Part shown: piece after piece, positions 8,208-17,592 of the stretch
Layout: the number at the start of each line of letters is the position of its first letter
Position numbering within the stretch: the stretch's first letter is position 1
NCBI GenBank assembly: GCA_965657195.1
Contig: CBFHNK010000004.1
Span: forward strand, 1-58,390
Direction: 5' to 3'
Origin: TMED14 sp965657195
GTDB taxonomy: Bacteria; Bacteroidota; Bacteroidia; Flavobacteriales; Schleiferiaceae
Length of the DNA stretch: 58,390 nt
Made by a program: the position numbers and the translations under genes
The notes under the pieces: model-generated
Databases searched by the model: none
Told to the model about the DNA's origin: nothing
What the model saw: only the letters and a program-made list of their open reading frames with translations

Positions 8208-9212
8208 ATGGAACTCGGAATCGACAGCTTCGCCTCGCGCGAGCACGAACAACCCGTGGAGGCGATCCAGCACCTCCTCGAACGCATCGAAACAGCCGAC
8301 CGCGTCGGCCTTGACGTCTTTGGTGTGGGCGAACACCACCGTGCGGAATTTTTGGATTCCGCCCCCTCGGTCATCTTGGCCGCCGCCGCCGCGCGCACCC
8401 GGCGCATCAAGCTGACCAGTGCGGTGACGGTGCTGAGCGCCGCCGACCCTGTACGGGTGTTTCAGCAGTTCGCCACGCTGGACCTGGTGAGCCAGGGGCG
8501 GGCCGAAATGGTGGTGGGCCGCGGATCGTTTACCGAGTCATTCCCGTTGTTTGGCCTGGACTTCAGCGACTACGACGCCCTGTTCGCCGAAAAATTGGAA
8601 CTGCTTATGAAGCTGCGCGGCGAAGAGCGGGTAACGTGGTCGGGAAAATTTCGTCCGGCCTTGCACGACCAGGCGGTCTACCCCCGCCCGCTGCAGCCTG
8701 AAATCCCGATTTGGGTCGGGGTGGGCGGAACTCCCGAATCCTTCGTGCGTGCAGGCCTACTCGGGCTGCCGCTCATGGTGGCTGTGATCGGGGGCGAAAC
8801 CCACCGCTTTCGCCGCGCTGTCAACCTCTACCGGGCCGCAGGGGCCCAAGCGGGGCATGCTCCTGAAAAGCTCAAGGTGGGCCTGCATTCGCTGGGCTAT
8901 GTGGCTCCGAGCCGTGAAGAAGCGGTCCAGGACTACTTCCCTGGCTACGCCAAAACCTTTACCCGCATCGGCCGCGAACGCGGATGGCCGCCCGTGTCGC
9001 GCGAACGCTTTGACGCCCAAAATGGCCCAACAGGCGCCCTGCTCGTCGGCGATCCCGACGAAGTTGGTGAAAAGATTCTGCGTCACGCCGCGGCCCTTGG
9101 TGGCGTCGACCGCGTGACCTTTCAGATGGACAACGCCGAGCTTCCGCGCGAAAAACTGCTGCGCAGCATCCAGCTCATTGGGGAGCGCATTAAGCCGGCG
9201 CTCAAAAAGTAG
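8208..9212 (+). CDS. LLM-class flavin-dependent oxidoreductase
   Basis: A 334-residue luciferase-like (TIM-barrel) flavoenzyme. Family segments are GVGEHH near residue 44, IKLTSAVTVLSAADPVRVFQQFATLDLVSQGR and VVGRGSF. Such enzymes use reduced FMN or F420; this bacterial subgroup is usually annotated as FMN-dependent monooxygenase of unknown substrate. There is no flavin reductase next to it. It is monocistronic and convergent with katG. Confidence 0.85.
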   Translation: MELGIDSFASREHEQPVEAIQHLLERIETADRVGLDVFGVGEHHRAEFLDSAPSVILAAAAARTRRIKLTSAVTVLSAADPVRVFQQFATLDLVSQGRAEMVVGRGSFTESFPLFGLDFSDYDALFAEKLELLMKLRGEERVTWSGKFRPALHDQAVYPRPLQPEIPIWVGVGGTPESFVRAGLLGLPLMVAVIGGETHRFRRAVNLYRAAGAQAGHAPEKLKVGLHSLGYVAPSREEAVQDYFPGYAKTFTRIGRERGWPPVSRERFDAQNGPTGALLVGDPDEVGEKILRHAAALGGVDRVTFQMDNAELPREKLLRSIQLIGERIKPALKK

Positions 9213-9266
9213 CGGAGCGGCAAAGTCGCTTTGACCCGTACCGCCCCGCAGAACTTTTCGTTTGAC

Positions 9267-11558
9267 TTACTTCTGTAGCAGGTCGAATCGGTCAAGCATC
9301 ATCACCTTGTTCCACGCGGCAACAAAGTCATTGACAAACTTGGCCTTGGCATCTTCACTAGCGTACACCTCAGCGAGGGCGCGGAGCTCAGAATTCGAAC
9401 CAAAAATCAGATCTGCTCGAGAAGCTGTCCACTTGGTGGCGCCTGTCTTGCGGTCTGTTCCGTTGAACAGCTCGGCATTGGCATCGGCGGGCTTCCACAC
9501 AGTGCTCATATCGAGCAGGTTCACAAAGAAGTCGTTCGTAAGTTGTCCAGGGCGCTGGGTGAATACGCCGGTCTTGCTGCCGTCGTAGTTGGCGCCAAGG
9601 GCGCGCATTCCGCCCACCAACACCGTCATTTCGGGCGCAGTTAGCGTTAGCAACTGGGCTTTATCAACCAAAAGCGCTTCAGTCGGAACCGTGTATGCTC
9701 CTTTGCGGTAGTTGCGGAACCCGTCAGCCATCGGCTCAAGGACTGCAAAACTCTGAACGTCGGTCTGCTCAACGCGCGCATCCGTCCGACCGGGCGTGAA
9801 CGGAACCTCTACCGGGTAGCCCGCGTCCTTCGCAGCCTTTTCCACAGCGGCAACGCCACCAAGCACGATCAAATCGGCCATTGAAATTTTCTTGGTCTTC
9901 GAGTTGAACTTCTTGGCAATCTTCTCGTAAACCTTGAGCACTTTCTCCAGCTGGGCGGGGTTATTGGCTTCCCAGGTACGCTGGGGTGCGAGCGTGATGC
10001 GGGCGCCGTTGGCTCCGCCGCGATTGTCGGAACCACGGAACGTCGAGGCCGAAGCCCATGCTACCGCGACGAGGTCCTGCACGCTCAATCCAGAATTCAG
10101 GATTTCAGACTTCAGCAATGCGACGTCTGCTGCATTTACGAGCTCGTGGTCAACAGCAGGAACGGGGTCCTGCCAAATCAAGGCCTCTTTTGGCGCTTCA
10201 GGCCCGAGGTAGCGGGTATTGGGACCCATGTCGCGGTGCGTCAACTTAAACCATGCACGCGCAAAAGCTTCGTCAAACGCTTTTGGATCCTCCATGAACC
10301 GGCGCGAAATCTTCTCGTAGGTCGGGTCAAAGCGAAGCGACAGGTCAGTAGTCAGCATCGTCGGACGGTGCTTCAAACCAGCTACATGTGCGTCAGGAAA
10401 GCTCGCCTCGGCGTCCTTGGCAACCCACTGGTGCGCGCCGGCGGGGCTCTTCGTGAGTTCCCAGTCGTAGCTAAACAAATTCACAAAATACTGGTGGCTC
10501 CACTCCACGGGAGTTGACGTCCAAATCACTTCGAGGCCCGACGTAATCGCGTCCTTGCCTTTGCCGGTGCCGTAGCTGCTGTTCCACCCCAATCCTTGGG
10601 CTTCAATCGGAGCCGCTTCAGGCTCAGGGCCAACGTGGCTCGCGGGCCCCGCTCCGTGGGTCTTGCCCAAGGTGTGTCCGCCGGCGATCAACGCGACCGT
10701 CTCTTCGTCGTTCATACCCATACGGCCAAACGTTTCGCGAATGTCTTTAGCCGCCAAAACAGGATCGGGGTTGCCGTTCGGGCCTTCTGGGTTGACATAA
10801 ATCAAGCCCATCTGCACCGCGGCCAGAGGATTCTCGAGCTTTCGGCCATCTGAATAGCGTGCCTGGTCAGCGAGCCATTGGCCTTCAGTGCCCCAGTAGA
10901 CATCCTTTTCAGGCTCCCACACGTCGGCACGGCCACCCGAAAAACCAAAGGTCTTGAAGCCCATTTCTTCAAGGGCCACATTGCCTGCGAGCACAAAAAG
11001 GTCAGCCCATGAGATCTTGGATCCGTACTTCATCTTCACGGGCCACAAAAGGCGACGCGCCTTGTCGAGGTTGGCATTGTCGGGCCAGCTATTCAACGGA
11101 GCGAAGCGCTGCTGACCAGCTGCTGAGCCACCGCGGCCATCTCCGGTGCGGTAGGTTCCCGCACTGTGCCATGCCATGCGAATGAATAGGGGGCCGTAGT
11201 TGCCCCAGTCGGCTGGCCACCAATCCTGAGATTCAGTAAGGACCTTCTTCACGTCAGCCTTGAGGGCGAAGTAGTCGAGTTGCCCAAACGCAATGCGGTA
11301 GCTAAACCCAGGATCCATGGGGTCTGATAGGTTGGAATTCTGACGAAGCAAGTCCAAATTCAGTTGGTTGGGCCACCAATCTTGGTTGGTGGTTCCAGTC
11401 ATTGCCTTTTTGGGGTCGGTGGTCTTGGTTGCGGACGCTTCGGTGGTGGCTGCAGCCCCACCGCCATGCACCGGGCATTGGCTAATGTCGCCTTTCATGC
11501 CTTGGGCAGAAGCTGCTAATGCTGCAGCAAGAGCGAGAATGCTGAAGGTTTTCTTCAT
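9267..11558 (-). CDS. katG: Exported catalase-peroxidase KatG
   Basis: A bifunctional haem enzyme of 763 residues that removes hydrogen peroxide. The distal site reads RMAWHSAGTYR (R127, W130, H131), the proximal haem ligand is H295 in GGHTLGKTHG, and Y254 and M280 complete the Trp-Tyr-Met adduct needed for catalase activity. Spacing agrees with the Mycobacterium enzyme. A signal peptide (MKKTFSILALAAALAASAQG) precedes the CPVHGGG start typical of KatG, so this copy is periplasmic, unlike standard cytosolic KatG. The ATG at 11558 is preferred over an in-frame TTG at 11567. A haem-type TonB receptor lies directly upstream on the same strand. Confidence 0.95.
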   Translation of the reverse strand: MKKTFSILALAAALAASAQGMKGDISQCPVHGGGAAATTEASATKTTDPKKAMTGTTNQDWWPNQLNLDLLRQNSNLSDPMDPGFSYRIAFGQLDYFALKADVKKVLTESQDWWPADWGNYGPLFIRMAWHSAGTYRTGDGRGGSAAGQQRFAPLNSWPDNANLDKARRLLWPVKMKYGSKISWADLFVLAGNVALEEMGFKTFGFSGGRADVWEPEKDVYWGTEGQWLADQARYSDGRKLENPLAAVQMGLIYVNPEGPNGNPDPVLAAKDIRETFGRMGMNDEETVALIAGGHTLGKTHGAGPASHVGPEPEAAPIEAQGLGWNSSYGTGKGKDAITSGLEVIWTSTPVEWSHQYFVNLFSYDWELTKSPAGAHQWVAKDAEASFPDAHVAGLKHRPTMLTTDLSLRFDPTYEKISRRFMEDPKAFDEAFARAWFKLTHRDMGPNTRYLGPEAPKEALIWQDPVPAVDHELVNAADVALLKSEILNSGLSVQDLVAVAWASASTFRGSDNRGGANGARITLAPQRTWEANNPAQLEKVLKVYEKIAKKFNSKTKKISMADLIVLGGVAAVEKAAKDAGYPVEVPFTPGRTDARVEQTDVQSFAVLEPMADGFRNYRKGAYTVPTEALLVDKAQLLTLTAPEMTVLVGGMRALGANYDGSKTGVFTQRPGQLTNDFFVNLLDMSTVWKPADANAELFNGTDRKTGATKWTASRADLIFGSNSELRALAEVYASEDAKAKFVNDFVAAWNKVMMLDRFDLLQK

Positions 11559-11595
11559 GATTTTCAATAGATTAGGCTTGGTTGAATTTCATTAA

Positions 11596-11603
11596 CAAAC
11601 CTA
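11596..11603 (-). promoter_or_regulatory. TAnnTTTG promoter box of katG
   Basis: TAGGTTTG on the minus strand, 37 nt before the katG ATG. It suggests katG has its own promoter besides any read-through from the receptor gene. Confidence 0.5.
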
Positions 11604-11689
11604 ACCCAAAGCTGAAAGCCGAACACGATGTGCAATAGGTTTTTCCTATCGGGCGCACCAGGGCGTTACCTGTGCGACAAACGCCGCGA

Positions 11690-13885
11690 CTAAAACCGCG
11701 CCGCCAGCGCAACCACCGCGTTACGGCCAGCCCCTGAAATTCCCGAACTGTAGGGACGGTAGCGCTGGTCCGTAATGTTCTCAAGGCCCACATTCAGGGT
11801 CACTCCGTACTTGAGCTCCATACTTGCGCGTGCGTTAAGCGTGTACCACGCGGGGCTGAAGGCGTTTCCTTCGGCGTCCAACGCATAAATCTCGGTCTTG
11901 GCGCGCTCCTCCCAGGCCAACTCATCGTTGCTGCGCGCGGCTTGGACCTGTGAGGTGAGGTCCGCGCGGAACTTCCCTTTTTGGTAGGTCAAACGACCCA
12001 ACCCAAAGGCAGGTGCCGCATGACGTGAGGGGCTGAGCTCCCCATTGTCCAGTTCTTCGACCCCGCGCTGCAGGTTGTACGAAAGCTTTGTGGACCAGGT
12101 CTTGCTAAGGCGTGCTTCCATTCCAAAATAGGCACCTACGACTCGGGCAATCGCAGCGTTTTGCACGGCCTCAACCCGACTCATTTCTCCGCCGTAAATG
12201 ATGCTGTCGTGCCCGTCCAGCTCATAAGGGCGCCGCACTAAGGCGTTCTCAAGTAGAGTTGCGTAGGCCGCCACATCGACTTTAAACCAGGTTCCGAACA
12301 GCTTCGCGACGTCCACGTCGGCATTGTACGCATATTCCGACTTGAGGGTGGGGTTCGGAACCACCACCATGCCCGGCGACGAATCAAAAATTTTTCCGAG
12401 GTCGTCTACGTTGGGTGCGCGAAAGGCGGTCCCGAGGTTGGCCTTAACCACCCAATCCGCAGTGGGACGGTACGAGGCACCAAAGCTTCCGGTAACCGCA
12501 GCATCACGAACTTGAGCCGTGGCAAAGGGAAGCGGGAAAAAATCGAGATTCTGAGAGAAGTCGGCGTCCAAACCCACGGCGTTGGCGCGAAGGCCACTTG
12601 TGATCGTGGTCTTAGGCGTGACCGCCCAAGCCTCGGTGGCATAAATTCCGACCGAATACCAGGTAGACTGTGGGTAGCGCGAATGGGTTACCGACTGAAG
12701 ACCGCCGGGCACATCTTCTACCACGCCGAACGAGTTCACCGAATTCCAGACGCCCTCGGCTCCGTAAAAAAAGGTGTGTGTAGCGCTCCATTCTTTCGTG
12801 GCGTCCCAATTGACGGAGTACGCCCCGACTCGCTCGGTTTGCGTCGTGCGCTCTGACGCATTCAAGGCACGGTCGATACGCGACTCTTCGAATCGCTGCG
12901 CGGCTACGCGAAGCGTCCACAAGTCCGCAAACCGCTTATTTGCTTCACGCCGGAGCGCCAGATTGTGCATGGTCCAGCGCTGCGGCCCGTAGTTCCATTC
13001 CGCGTAGCGGGGCAAGCCGTTGCGGACCCTGTTGTGGCGGTCGTAGCGGCCGTAGTCTGAGGTCGCAGAATGGTGCAGGCCGTACTGAAGTTCCCAGCCT
13101 GTGGCGGGCACATAGACGAATTTTTGCATTAAATTCTGTTGGGTATAGCCCGTCGGAACCTGAAGCAAGGAATCACTCTGAATGCGAACCACATCACCAT
13201 CTGGAGTGACGTCCACGTAGCGGGCCTTGATGTAGTCCTGCGGACCGCGGCTGCCTTGGCGAAGGTGGTCAAAGTCCCAACGACTCAGGCTGGTGATTCC
13301 CGCCCACTTGGGACCGCCGTAGCGCAGGTCCACATGTCCCGTTTGCTCGCTGTTGGCCGACGAGTAGCGGACTTGCGCGCTGCCGTGGATGCCTTTGGTT
13401 CCGACCACCGGTTGAAGGGTGGTGAAGCTCATGACGCCCCCGATGGCATCGCTGCCGTACATCACGCTGGCAGGACCGAATACCACCTCTGCGCGGTCCA
13501 TCGCAAAAGGGTCGAGGTTGATGACGTTTTGAATGTTTCCGGCGCGAAAGATGGCGGTGTTCATGCGCACCCCGTCCACCGAATAAATGAGTCGGTTCGT
13601 GGCAAAGCCGCGAATCATGGGGCTTCCGCCGCCCTGCTGGCTTTTTTGAATAAAGACTTTGCCCGAAATGCTCAGCAAATCCGCTGCCGTCTGGGGTTGA
13701 AACTGGGCAATCTGCTTGGGGAGTACCACCGCGACTTGAGACGGAATATGTTCGGCCGTTTGCTTCCACCGCGCAGCAGAAATCACCACTTCACGCAGGT
13801 CAAGAGTGTCCTCAGTCGGAGCAGGTGCCTGCGCAAGTCCGCGCACAGTGATTCCGACGCCAACCATAAAGCTGGCGGCACGCAT
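11690..13885 (-). CDS. TonB-dependent receptor, haemin/haemoglobin-type
   Basis: A 731-residue outer-membrane receptor. After the signal peptide (MRAASFMVGVGITVRGLAQ) the plug contains LREVVISAARW, the phrase QKSQQGGGSPMIRGF and the segment NRLIYSVDGVRMN. This is the plug pattern of haem and haemoglobin receptors such as HmuR. The barrel ends in AARF, with the aromatic last residue required for insertion. A longer frame starts at a TTG (13948), but the signal peptide supports the ATG at 13885. It lies upstream of the exported haem enzyme KatG on the same strand, so haem capture and a periplasmic haem enzyme may be linked. Substrate is inferred from plug similarity only. Confidence 0.85.
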   Translation of the reverse strand: MRAASFMVGVGITVRGLAQAPAPTEDTLDLREVVISAARWKQTAEHIPSQVAVVLPKQIAQFQPQTAADLLSISGKVFIQKSQQGGGSPMIRGFATNRLIYSVDGVRMNTAIFRAGNIQNVINLDPFAMDRAEVVFGPASVMYGSDAIGGVMSFTTLQPVVGTKGIHGSAQVRYSSANSEQTGHVDLRYGGPKWAGITSLSRWDFDHLRQGSRGPQDYIKARYVDVTPDGDVVRIQSDSLLQVPTGYTQQNLMQKFVYVPATGWELQYGLHHSATSDYGRYDRHNRVRNGLPRYAEWNYGPQRWTMHNLALRREANKRFADLWTLRVAAQRFEESRIDRALNASERTTQTERVGAYSVNWDATKEWSATHTFFYGAEGVWNSVNSFGVVEDVPGGLQSVTHSRYPQSTWYSVGIYATEAWAVTPKTTITSGLRANAVGLDADFSQNLDFFPLPFATAQVRDAAVTGSFGASYRPTADWVVKANLGTAFRAPNVDDLGKIFDSSPGMVVVPNPTLKSEYAYNADVDVAKLFGTWFKVDVAAYATLLENALVRRPYELDGHDSIIYGGEMSRVEAVQNAAIARVVGAYFGMEARLSKTWSTKLSYNLQRGVEELDNGELSPSRHAAPAFGLGRLTYQKGKFRADLTSQVQAARSNDELAWEERAKTEIYALDAEGNAFSPAWYTLNARASMELKYGVTLNVGLENITDQRYRPYSSGISGAGRNAVVALAARF

Positions 13886-14011
13886 GTACGGGAGTACTTG
13901 ACTGATAAATTGCACGGATAAAGTTTGCGTAACGCAGAATTCATGCAATTTTAGTGCTAAACCTGCAGCGGAGCGTAAAAAACATTGGTTGGCGGCCCGA
14001 ACGAGGTAGCG

Positions 14012-14019
14012 TAGGTTTG
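14012..14019 (+). promoter_or_regulatory. TAnnTTTG promoter box, 4 nt before the DUF3445 gene
   Basis: TAGGTTTG, then CGAA, then ATG at 14024. It predicts a leaderless transcript. Confidence 0.6.
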
Positions 14020-14023
14020 CGAA

Positions 14024-14737
14024 ATGCCTCTTATTCGCGTCCCATTCACCGTTGGCCCCGACCTGGAGCGGTCTACTGCTCCACTAAGCCTTGGTCCACC
14101 GAACTCAGAGCTTCGCGCCGCGAAGCTGTGTGAGCTTCATGGGGCGTTGGGCGCCGACCTTATTGGGGCAACGGACGATGCGGCCGACGGAATCCAACTT
14201 TTGGCCGCGCACCTCGGCCACTCTGAAGCCTCCCTTGAAGAGATCGCACTATCGTGCACCGAAGACCTTGCTCTGCTCCACCGCGGCGTCCTCAAGGCGA
14301 TTGCATTTGCCTTCCCCAGCGGATTTCGACCCACGGCAAAGCTCGGGCTGGACTTTGCCTCGGTTCATGCCCCAGTCGCCGACGGCGATGCCCTTCGCGC
14401 GGCTAGTGCGGGCATCAGCGCGGCTATGTCGCGACCCGGAGCCTGCTTTGAACGAGGCGTCTGGACCCTCACCTCTTTGCCGACGTTAAGCCAGCATCCG
14501 GACTATCCACGGCCACCCGCACGATATCTAGACGAAGTATACTTTCGCACGGAATTCCAAGTCATTCAAGTACTTGTCGAAGCTTGGGCTGGATTTAGCG
14601 TACGCGTTTCAATGACGCCCTGGACCGAACTTTCTGATGAAGACCGTGCGCGAATTACCGCTAGCCTTGCGACCATGTCGCCCGCGACCCGTAGCTACAA
14701 GGGCCTTCATGAAATCGCGGAACTCTTAGCGGTTTAG
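14024..14737 (+). CDS. DUF3445 / haem-dependent oxidative N-demethylase-like protein
   Basis: A 237-residue protein. It has the DUF3445 landmarks: CTEDLALLHRG for the usual ED(L/F)xLL segment, a FxxPTAKLGLDFASVHAPVAD segment, and YFRTEFQVIQVL in place of the usual RtErQtL. The known member HODM binds haem through a PAS-like fold and demethylates dimethylamine oxidatively. The match is divergent: the second R of RTERQ is F here, so activity cannot be assumed. No partner subunits of dimethylamine monooxygenase are nearby. It is transcribed alone. Confidence 0.75.
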   Translation: MPLIRVPFTVGPDLERSTAPLSLGPPNSELRAAKLCELHGALGADLIGATDDAADGIQLLAAHLGHSEASLEEIALSCTEDLALLHRGVLKAIAFAFPSGFRPTAKLGLDFASVHAPVADGDALRAASAGISAAMSRPGACFERGVWTLTSLPTLSQHPDYPRPPARYLDEVYFRTEFQVIQVLVEAWAGFSVRVSMTPWTELSDEDRARITASLATMSPATRSYKGLHEIAELLAV

Positions 14738-14738
14738 C

Positions 14739-16373
14739 CTAGCGCACCAAATGCAGCGCCGTGGTCAGTACCACGGGGTCCACCACATTCACATTCTTCG
14801 CTTTAGCGATGACGAAGTACACTCCGTCGGCGGCGGGGCGTCCATGGTAGGTTCCGTCCCAAAAATCCTCTGGTCGGATGCCCGTGGCCATCACGGCGCC
14901 GTTGCGGTTGCGCACCTCCCACTCGGCCCAATCCACAGCGATGTAGTTGGGAGCCCACTGATCGTTACGACCGTCAGCATTGGGTGTGAACACGTTGGGG
15001 AGCTCCATGCCCGGACTGCCGAGCACGGTAAAGCAGAGCGTATCGGCGCACCCTTGGCTCGTTTGTAGGCCCACACAAATCTCATAGCGGATTTGCGGCG
15101 CAAAGGTGTGGCTGAACGCCAGTTGCGGCGGGCCGGAACCACCAAATCCCCGAACCTCACGCGGACCGTCACCCCAGTCTACCCACATGGACGAGCCCGG
15201 AGCCAACGTCCAAGGGCTCACCGACGAATCGAGACCCACCATAAGCGCAAGGGTGGGATTGTCGTAGGGCACGAGCAGATTGCTGTCGCGGGACCAGGTT
15301 CCGCCGGGAACCGACCAAAAGGCATCCACCACCGGCTGCGGATGTGCCGTCACAGCCGGCAATGCGGTAGCCGTCGCCACACAGCCCGAATCGGACCACA
15401 CCGTGAGCGTCGCTTGGTACGTGCCGGGGACCGCATAGCAGTGCTCCGGATCTTTTGCGGTATCGGTGGTTCCGTCGCCAAAATCCCACAGGCGCGCCGC
15501 CACTTGGCCGCCGGGAACACTGCTCACGTCGTGCCACGTCACGCAGAGCGGCTCACAGCCACTGGTGCGGTTGACCCAGGCCAGCGCGTTGGGCTTCGGG
15601 TTCGGGACCAGCCACACCGGCTTGCTCGCGGTGCAGCTGTACGAAAAGCTAATGTCGTCGAGGCCAAAGTCGTTGCCCGATCCCGCGGTCGTCACCGCCT
15701 GGAGCGCAATGGTGCACACGCCGTTCGCAGGCGCTGTAAACGTTTGCGTGCGCAAGCTCCAGGTTCCAATGGTGGACGGAGCGGCTTGGGCTGTGCCCGC
15801 CTGGGTGCCGTTGACCATCACCCTGAGGCTTCCTGGGGGCAGGGCCAAGCTAAGCACCCAGTACGACATGGTCACTTGGGCTCCGCCGGGAAACGTCACG
15901 GTCTGCTGCCAAATCGTGCGGTTCGGTAGAATCGATCCGTTGACAATCATATAGTTGCCCGTGCCGGTCGTGTGGTCGCCCCAAGTACCAAAGTTTGCAT
16001 GCACTGCATTCGGGTTGGGGCCCACCGCATAGGTGCCCTCGTTCCAAATCGAGAACTGGTTGTTGATGTACTGCGACGTGAAGCCCGTGTTTCCAAGGCT
16101 AAAGTTGCCATTTACCGCCGGAACCGTCGCCCCCATCTGCGTGGAAACCGTGATGCTCGACGACGTCGACCCAATGCGCGCCCGCGTCACAATGCACGTG
16201 TCGCACGAAACGCTCGCCGACGGGCTCCACACAAACGGACCCAAACCAATCGCCTCAAGCGTCACACTGTCCCCCGCGCAGCCATAAAGGCTGTCGCGCA
16301 CGACGTCCACGGAGCACTGGGCGCGGGCAGTGACTGAATATGCCAACACTAAAAATGCAATGAAGCAACGCAT
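14739..16373 (-). CDS. Surface protein with jelly-roll, PKD domain and T9SS type B sorting domain
   Basis: A 544-residue exported protein. The signal peptide MRCFIAFLVLAYSVTARAQ sets the start at 16373; an upstream in-frame ATG would add 29 unlikely residues. A cysteine-bearing Ig-like segment follows. Then comes a jelly-roll region with LDDISFSYSC, a PKD domain (RLWDFGDGTTDTAKDPEHCYAVPGTY split by ligand loops) and a second PKD-like unit. The C-terminus starts ELPNVFTPNADGRND, the hallmark of the CHU_C / T9SS type B domain associated with gliding and adhesion proteins. A role in adhesion is inferred. It is convergent with DUF3445, 1 nt apart. Confidence 0.87.
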   Translation of the reverse strand: MRCFIAFLVLAYSVTARAQCSVDVVRDSLYGCAGDSVTLEAIGLGPFVWSPSASVSCDTCIVTRARIGSTSSSITVSTQMGATVPAVNGNFSLGNTGFTSQYINNQFSIWNEGTYAVGPNPNAVHANFGTWGDHTTGTGNYMIVNGSILPNRTIWQQTVTFPGGAQVTMSYWVLSLALPPGSLRVMVNGTQAGTAQAAPSTIGTWSLRTQTFTAPANGVCTIALQAVTTAGSGNDFGLDDISFSYSCTASKPVWLVPNPKPNALAWVNRTSGCEPLCVTWHDVSSVPGGQVAARLWDFGDGTTDTAKDPEHCYAVPGTYQATLTVWSDSGCVATATALPAVTAHPQPVVDAFWSVPGGTWSRDSNLLVPYDNPTLALMVGLDSSVSPWTLAPGSSMWVDWGDGPREVRGFGGSGPPQLAFSHTFAPQIRYEICVGLQTSQGCADTLCFTVLGSPGMELPNVFTPNADGRNDQWAPNYIAVDWAEWEVRNRNGAVMATGIRPEDFWDGTYHGRPAADGVYFVIAKAKNVNVVDPVVLTTALHLVR

Positions 16374-16539
16374 GCCGAAAGTTCGGGAATTATTTGCCAC
16401 AATAGCCTCCATGTGGATATCAACATGCTGTTCGTAACTTTTGTGGCCTAACGCGCTCATTTACCATGTGTTAACACAAAACTATTCGCCGGTTTACATA
16501 AGTCTACGTGCTTTGTTTTCGAACTTAAAAAGCCTGAAT

Positions 16540-16689
16540 ATGAACACTGTAGAAAATCTCGAGCGCTTCGTACAAGAACGTATGCTTTCGTACTGCCGTG
16601 AAGTAGGCCTGTCGTTTGGAGAGAGTGTGACGCAACTCGGCCTCACCGCCGAGGACCGTGTCGCCCTTGCTGATACGTGGCTTGACTAA
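16540..16689 (+). CDS. Possible 49-residue small protein
   Basis: An acidic, soluble peptide starting MNTVENLERFVQERM and ending ALADTWLD. The frame stays open upstream to 16441, but the 16540 ATG gives the best helical composition. No family is recognised. It overlaps the stop of the convergent next gene by 4 nt. Coding status is uncertain. Confidence 0.4.
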   Translation: MNTVENLERFVQERMLSYCREVGLSFGESVTQLGLTAEDRVALADTWLD

Positions 16690-17171
16690 CGATTCCCCTC
16701 TGCGATTCCCTTGAGGGCTGGGCGCAGGCGTTCGTGGGCTTTTCTGCCCGCGTGAACTGCTTGTCGAACACCGTCCGAGGCACATCCGTTGCGCTCATAT
16801 GCCGCGGCAATCGCTTCGTACGTGTATGAGGTCAGGGCCACCAGTCGCGTGAGCTCATTAAAAAACGCTTCAGGATCCGAGACAGACGCCCCTTGGGTTC
16901 GGTAGACTTGCGGCTCGTACTGAGTATAGTACCATTCAGAATCTGCGCAGGCCAAAATACCTTCAAGCCCGAGGGCCTCTTGGTAAATCTTCTTCCACTG
17001 GGGCTCGAACCCCCCTTTAGCACGCTCGCGTGATAGCAGCTTCAAATGAAGTTCGCTCAGCTTTGTCTGGTGCGACTGAAGCTTTTGCGCAGCAGCATTC
17101 GAACTGAAGTAGCTTTGGGCAGACACCGTAAACGACCAAAGCACAATGAAGGGTAGGAGCAGCGTGCGCAT
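16686..17171 (-). CDS. Secreted hypothetical protein
   Basis: A 161-residue protein with a clear signal peptide (MRTLLLPFIVLWSFTVSAQS) and a helical mature part. The mature part has two cysteines (near residues 95 and 130) that could form a disulphide in the periplasm. No domain is recognised. A perfect TAATTTTG promoter box sits 4 nt before the ATG, so it is transcribed alone and probably without a leader. Confidence 0.75.
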   Translation of the reverse strand: MRTLLLPFIVLWSFTVSAQSYFSSNAAAQKLQSHQTKLSELHLKLLSRERAKGGFEPQWKKIYQEALGLEGILACADSEWYYTQYEPQVYRTQGASVSDPEAFFNELTRLVALTSYTYEAIAAAYERNGCASDGVRQAVHAGRKAHERLRPALKGIAEGNR

Positions 17172-17175
17172 GTCC

Positions 17176-17183
17176 CAAAATTA
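17176..17183 (-). promoter_or_regulatory. TAnnTTTG box 4 nt before a secreted-protein gene
   Basis: TAATTTTG on the minus strand, then GGAC, then ATG at 17171. Confidence 0.6.
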
Positions 17184-17352
17184 AGCACGGCTCGCACAAT
17201 AAACATTAAGAAATGACTAATTCCGCATTATCGCTTGCAAGTCATTGGGCTTCGGTGACTTATTCCAACCTGCTTCGCGCAGAAAACGCCCCAATTGCCA
17301 CCCACTAATCAAAAGCCACTTTGGTATTGAAACTTGTTTTATTATTTGAACA

Positions 17353-17583
17353 CTATTCACGGCATTTCAAAGCGTATCGGTACCCACCCCTTCGGTTCGT
17401 CCAATAAGCAATCCCGATTCCTAAGCTAAGCAACAGAAATACATTTGTATCAATAGGAACCGGAGGCCCAGGGTCGGCAATTTCTGACTGAACGGAAGTA
17501 GACTCAAGCGCAGCATCCTCGAACATTCCGTCGAAAGCCTCTTGAAATAGTTCTAATTGCAAGTCTGAATTATTGTCACTCAT
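17353..17583 (-). CDS. Small membrane protein with PID-CTERM-like tail
   Basis: A 76-residue protein without a signal peptide. An acidic N-terminal half (residues 1-38) is followed by DPGPPVPIDTNV, one membrane helix (FLLLSLGIGIAYW) and a basic end (TNRRGG). This layout of Pro-Ile-Asp, short helix and basic tail resembles the PID-type C-terminal segments found on short Bacteroidota exported proteins. It starts 9 nt after the stop of the FG-GAP gene on the same strand, so the two are probably co-transcribed. Function unknown. Confidence 0.6.
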   Translation of the reverse strand: MSDNNSDLQLELFQEAFDGMFEDAALESTSVQSEIADPGPPVPIDTNVFLLLSLGIGIAYWTNRRGGYRYALKCRE

Positions 17584-17592
17584 AGTAATACC

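Noticed and set aside
9213..9266. CAAAG-TCG-CTTTG hairpin between convergent genes
   Set aside because: Only 5 bp and no T run; not a convincing terminator.
11636..11674. Small hairpins between katG and the haem-type receptor gene
   Set aside because: Stems of 4-5 bp, one with a bulge and no T run; too weak to call a terminator or riboswitch.
15093..15929. A 278-codon plus-strand frame rich in Arg
   Set aside because: Antisense to the PKD/T9SS protein, Arg and His rich, no domain or signal; a shadow.
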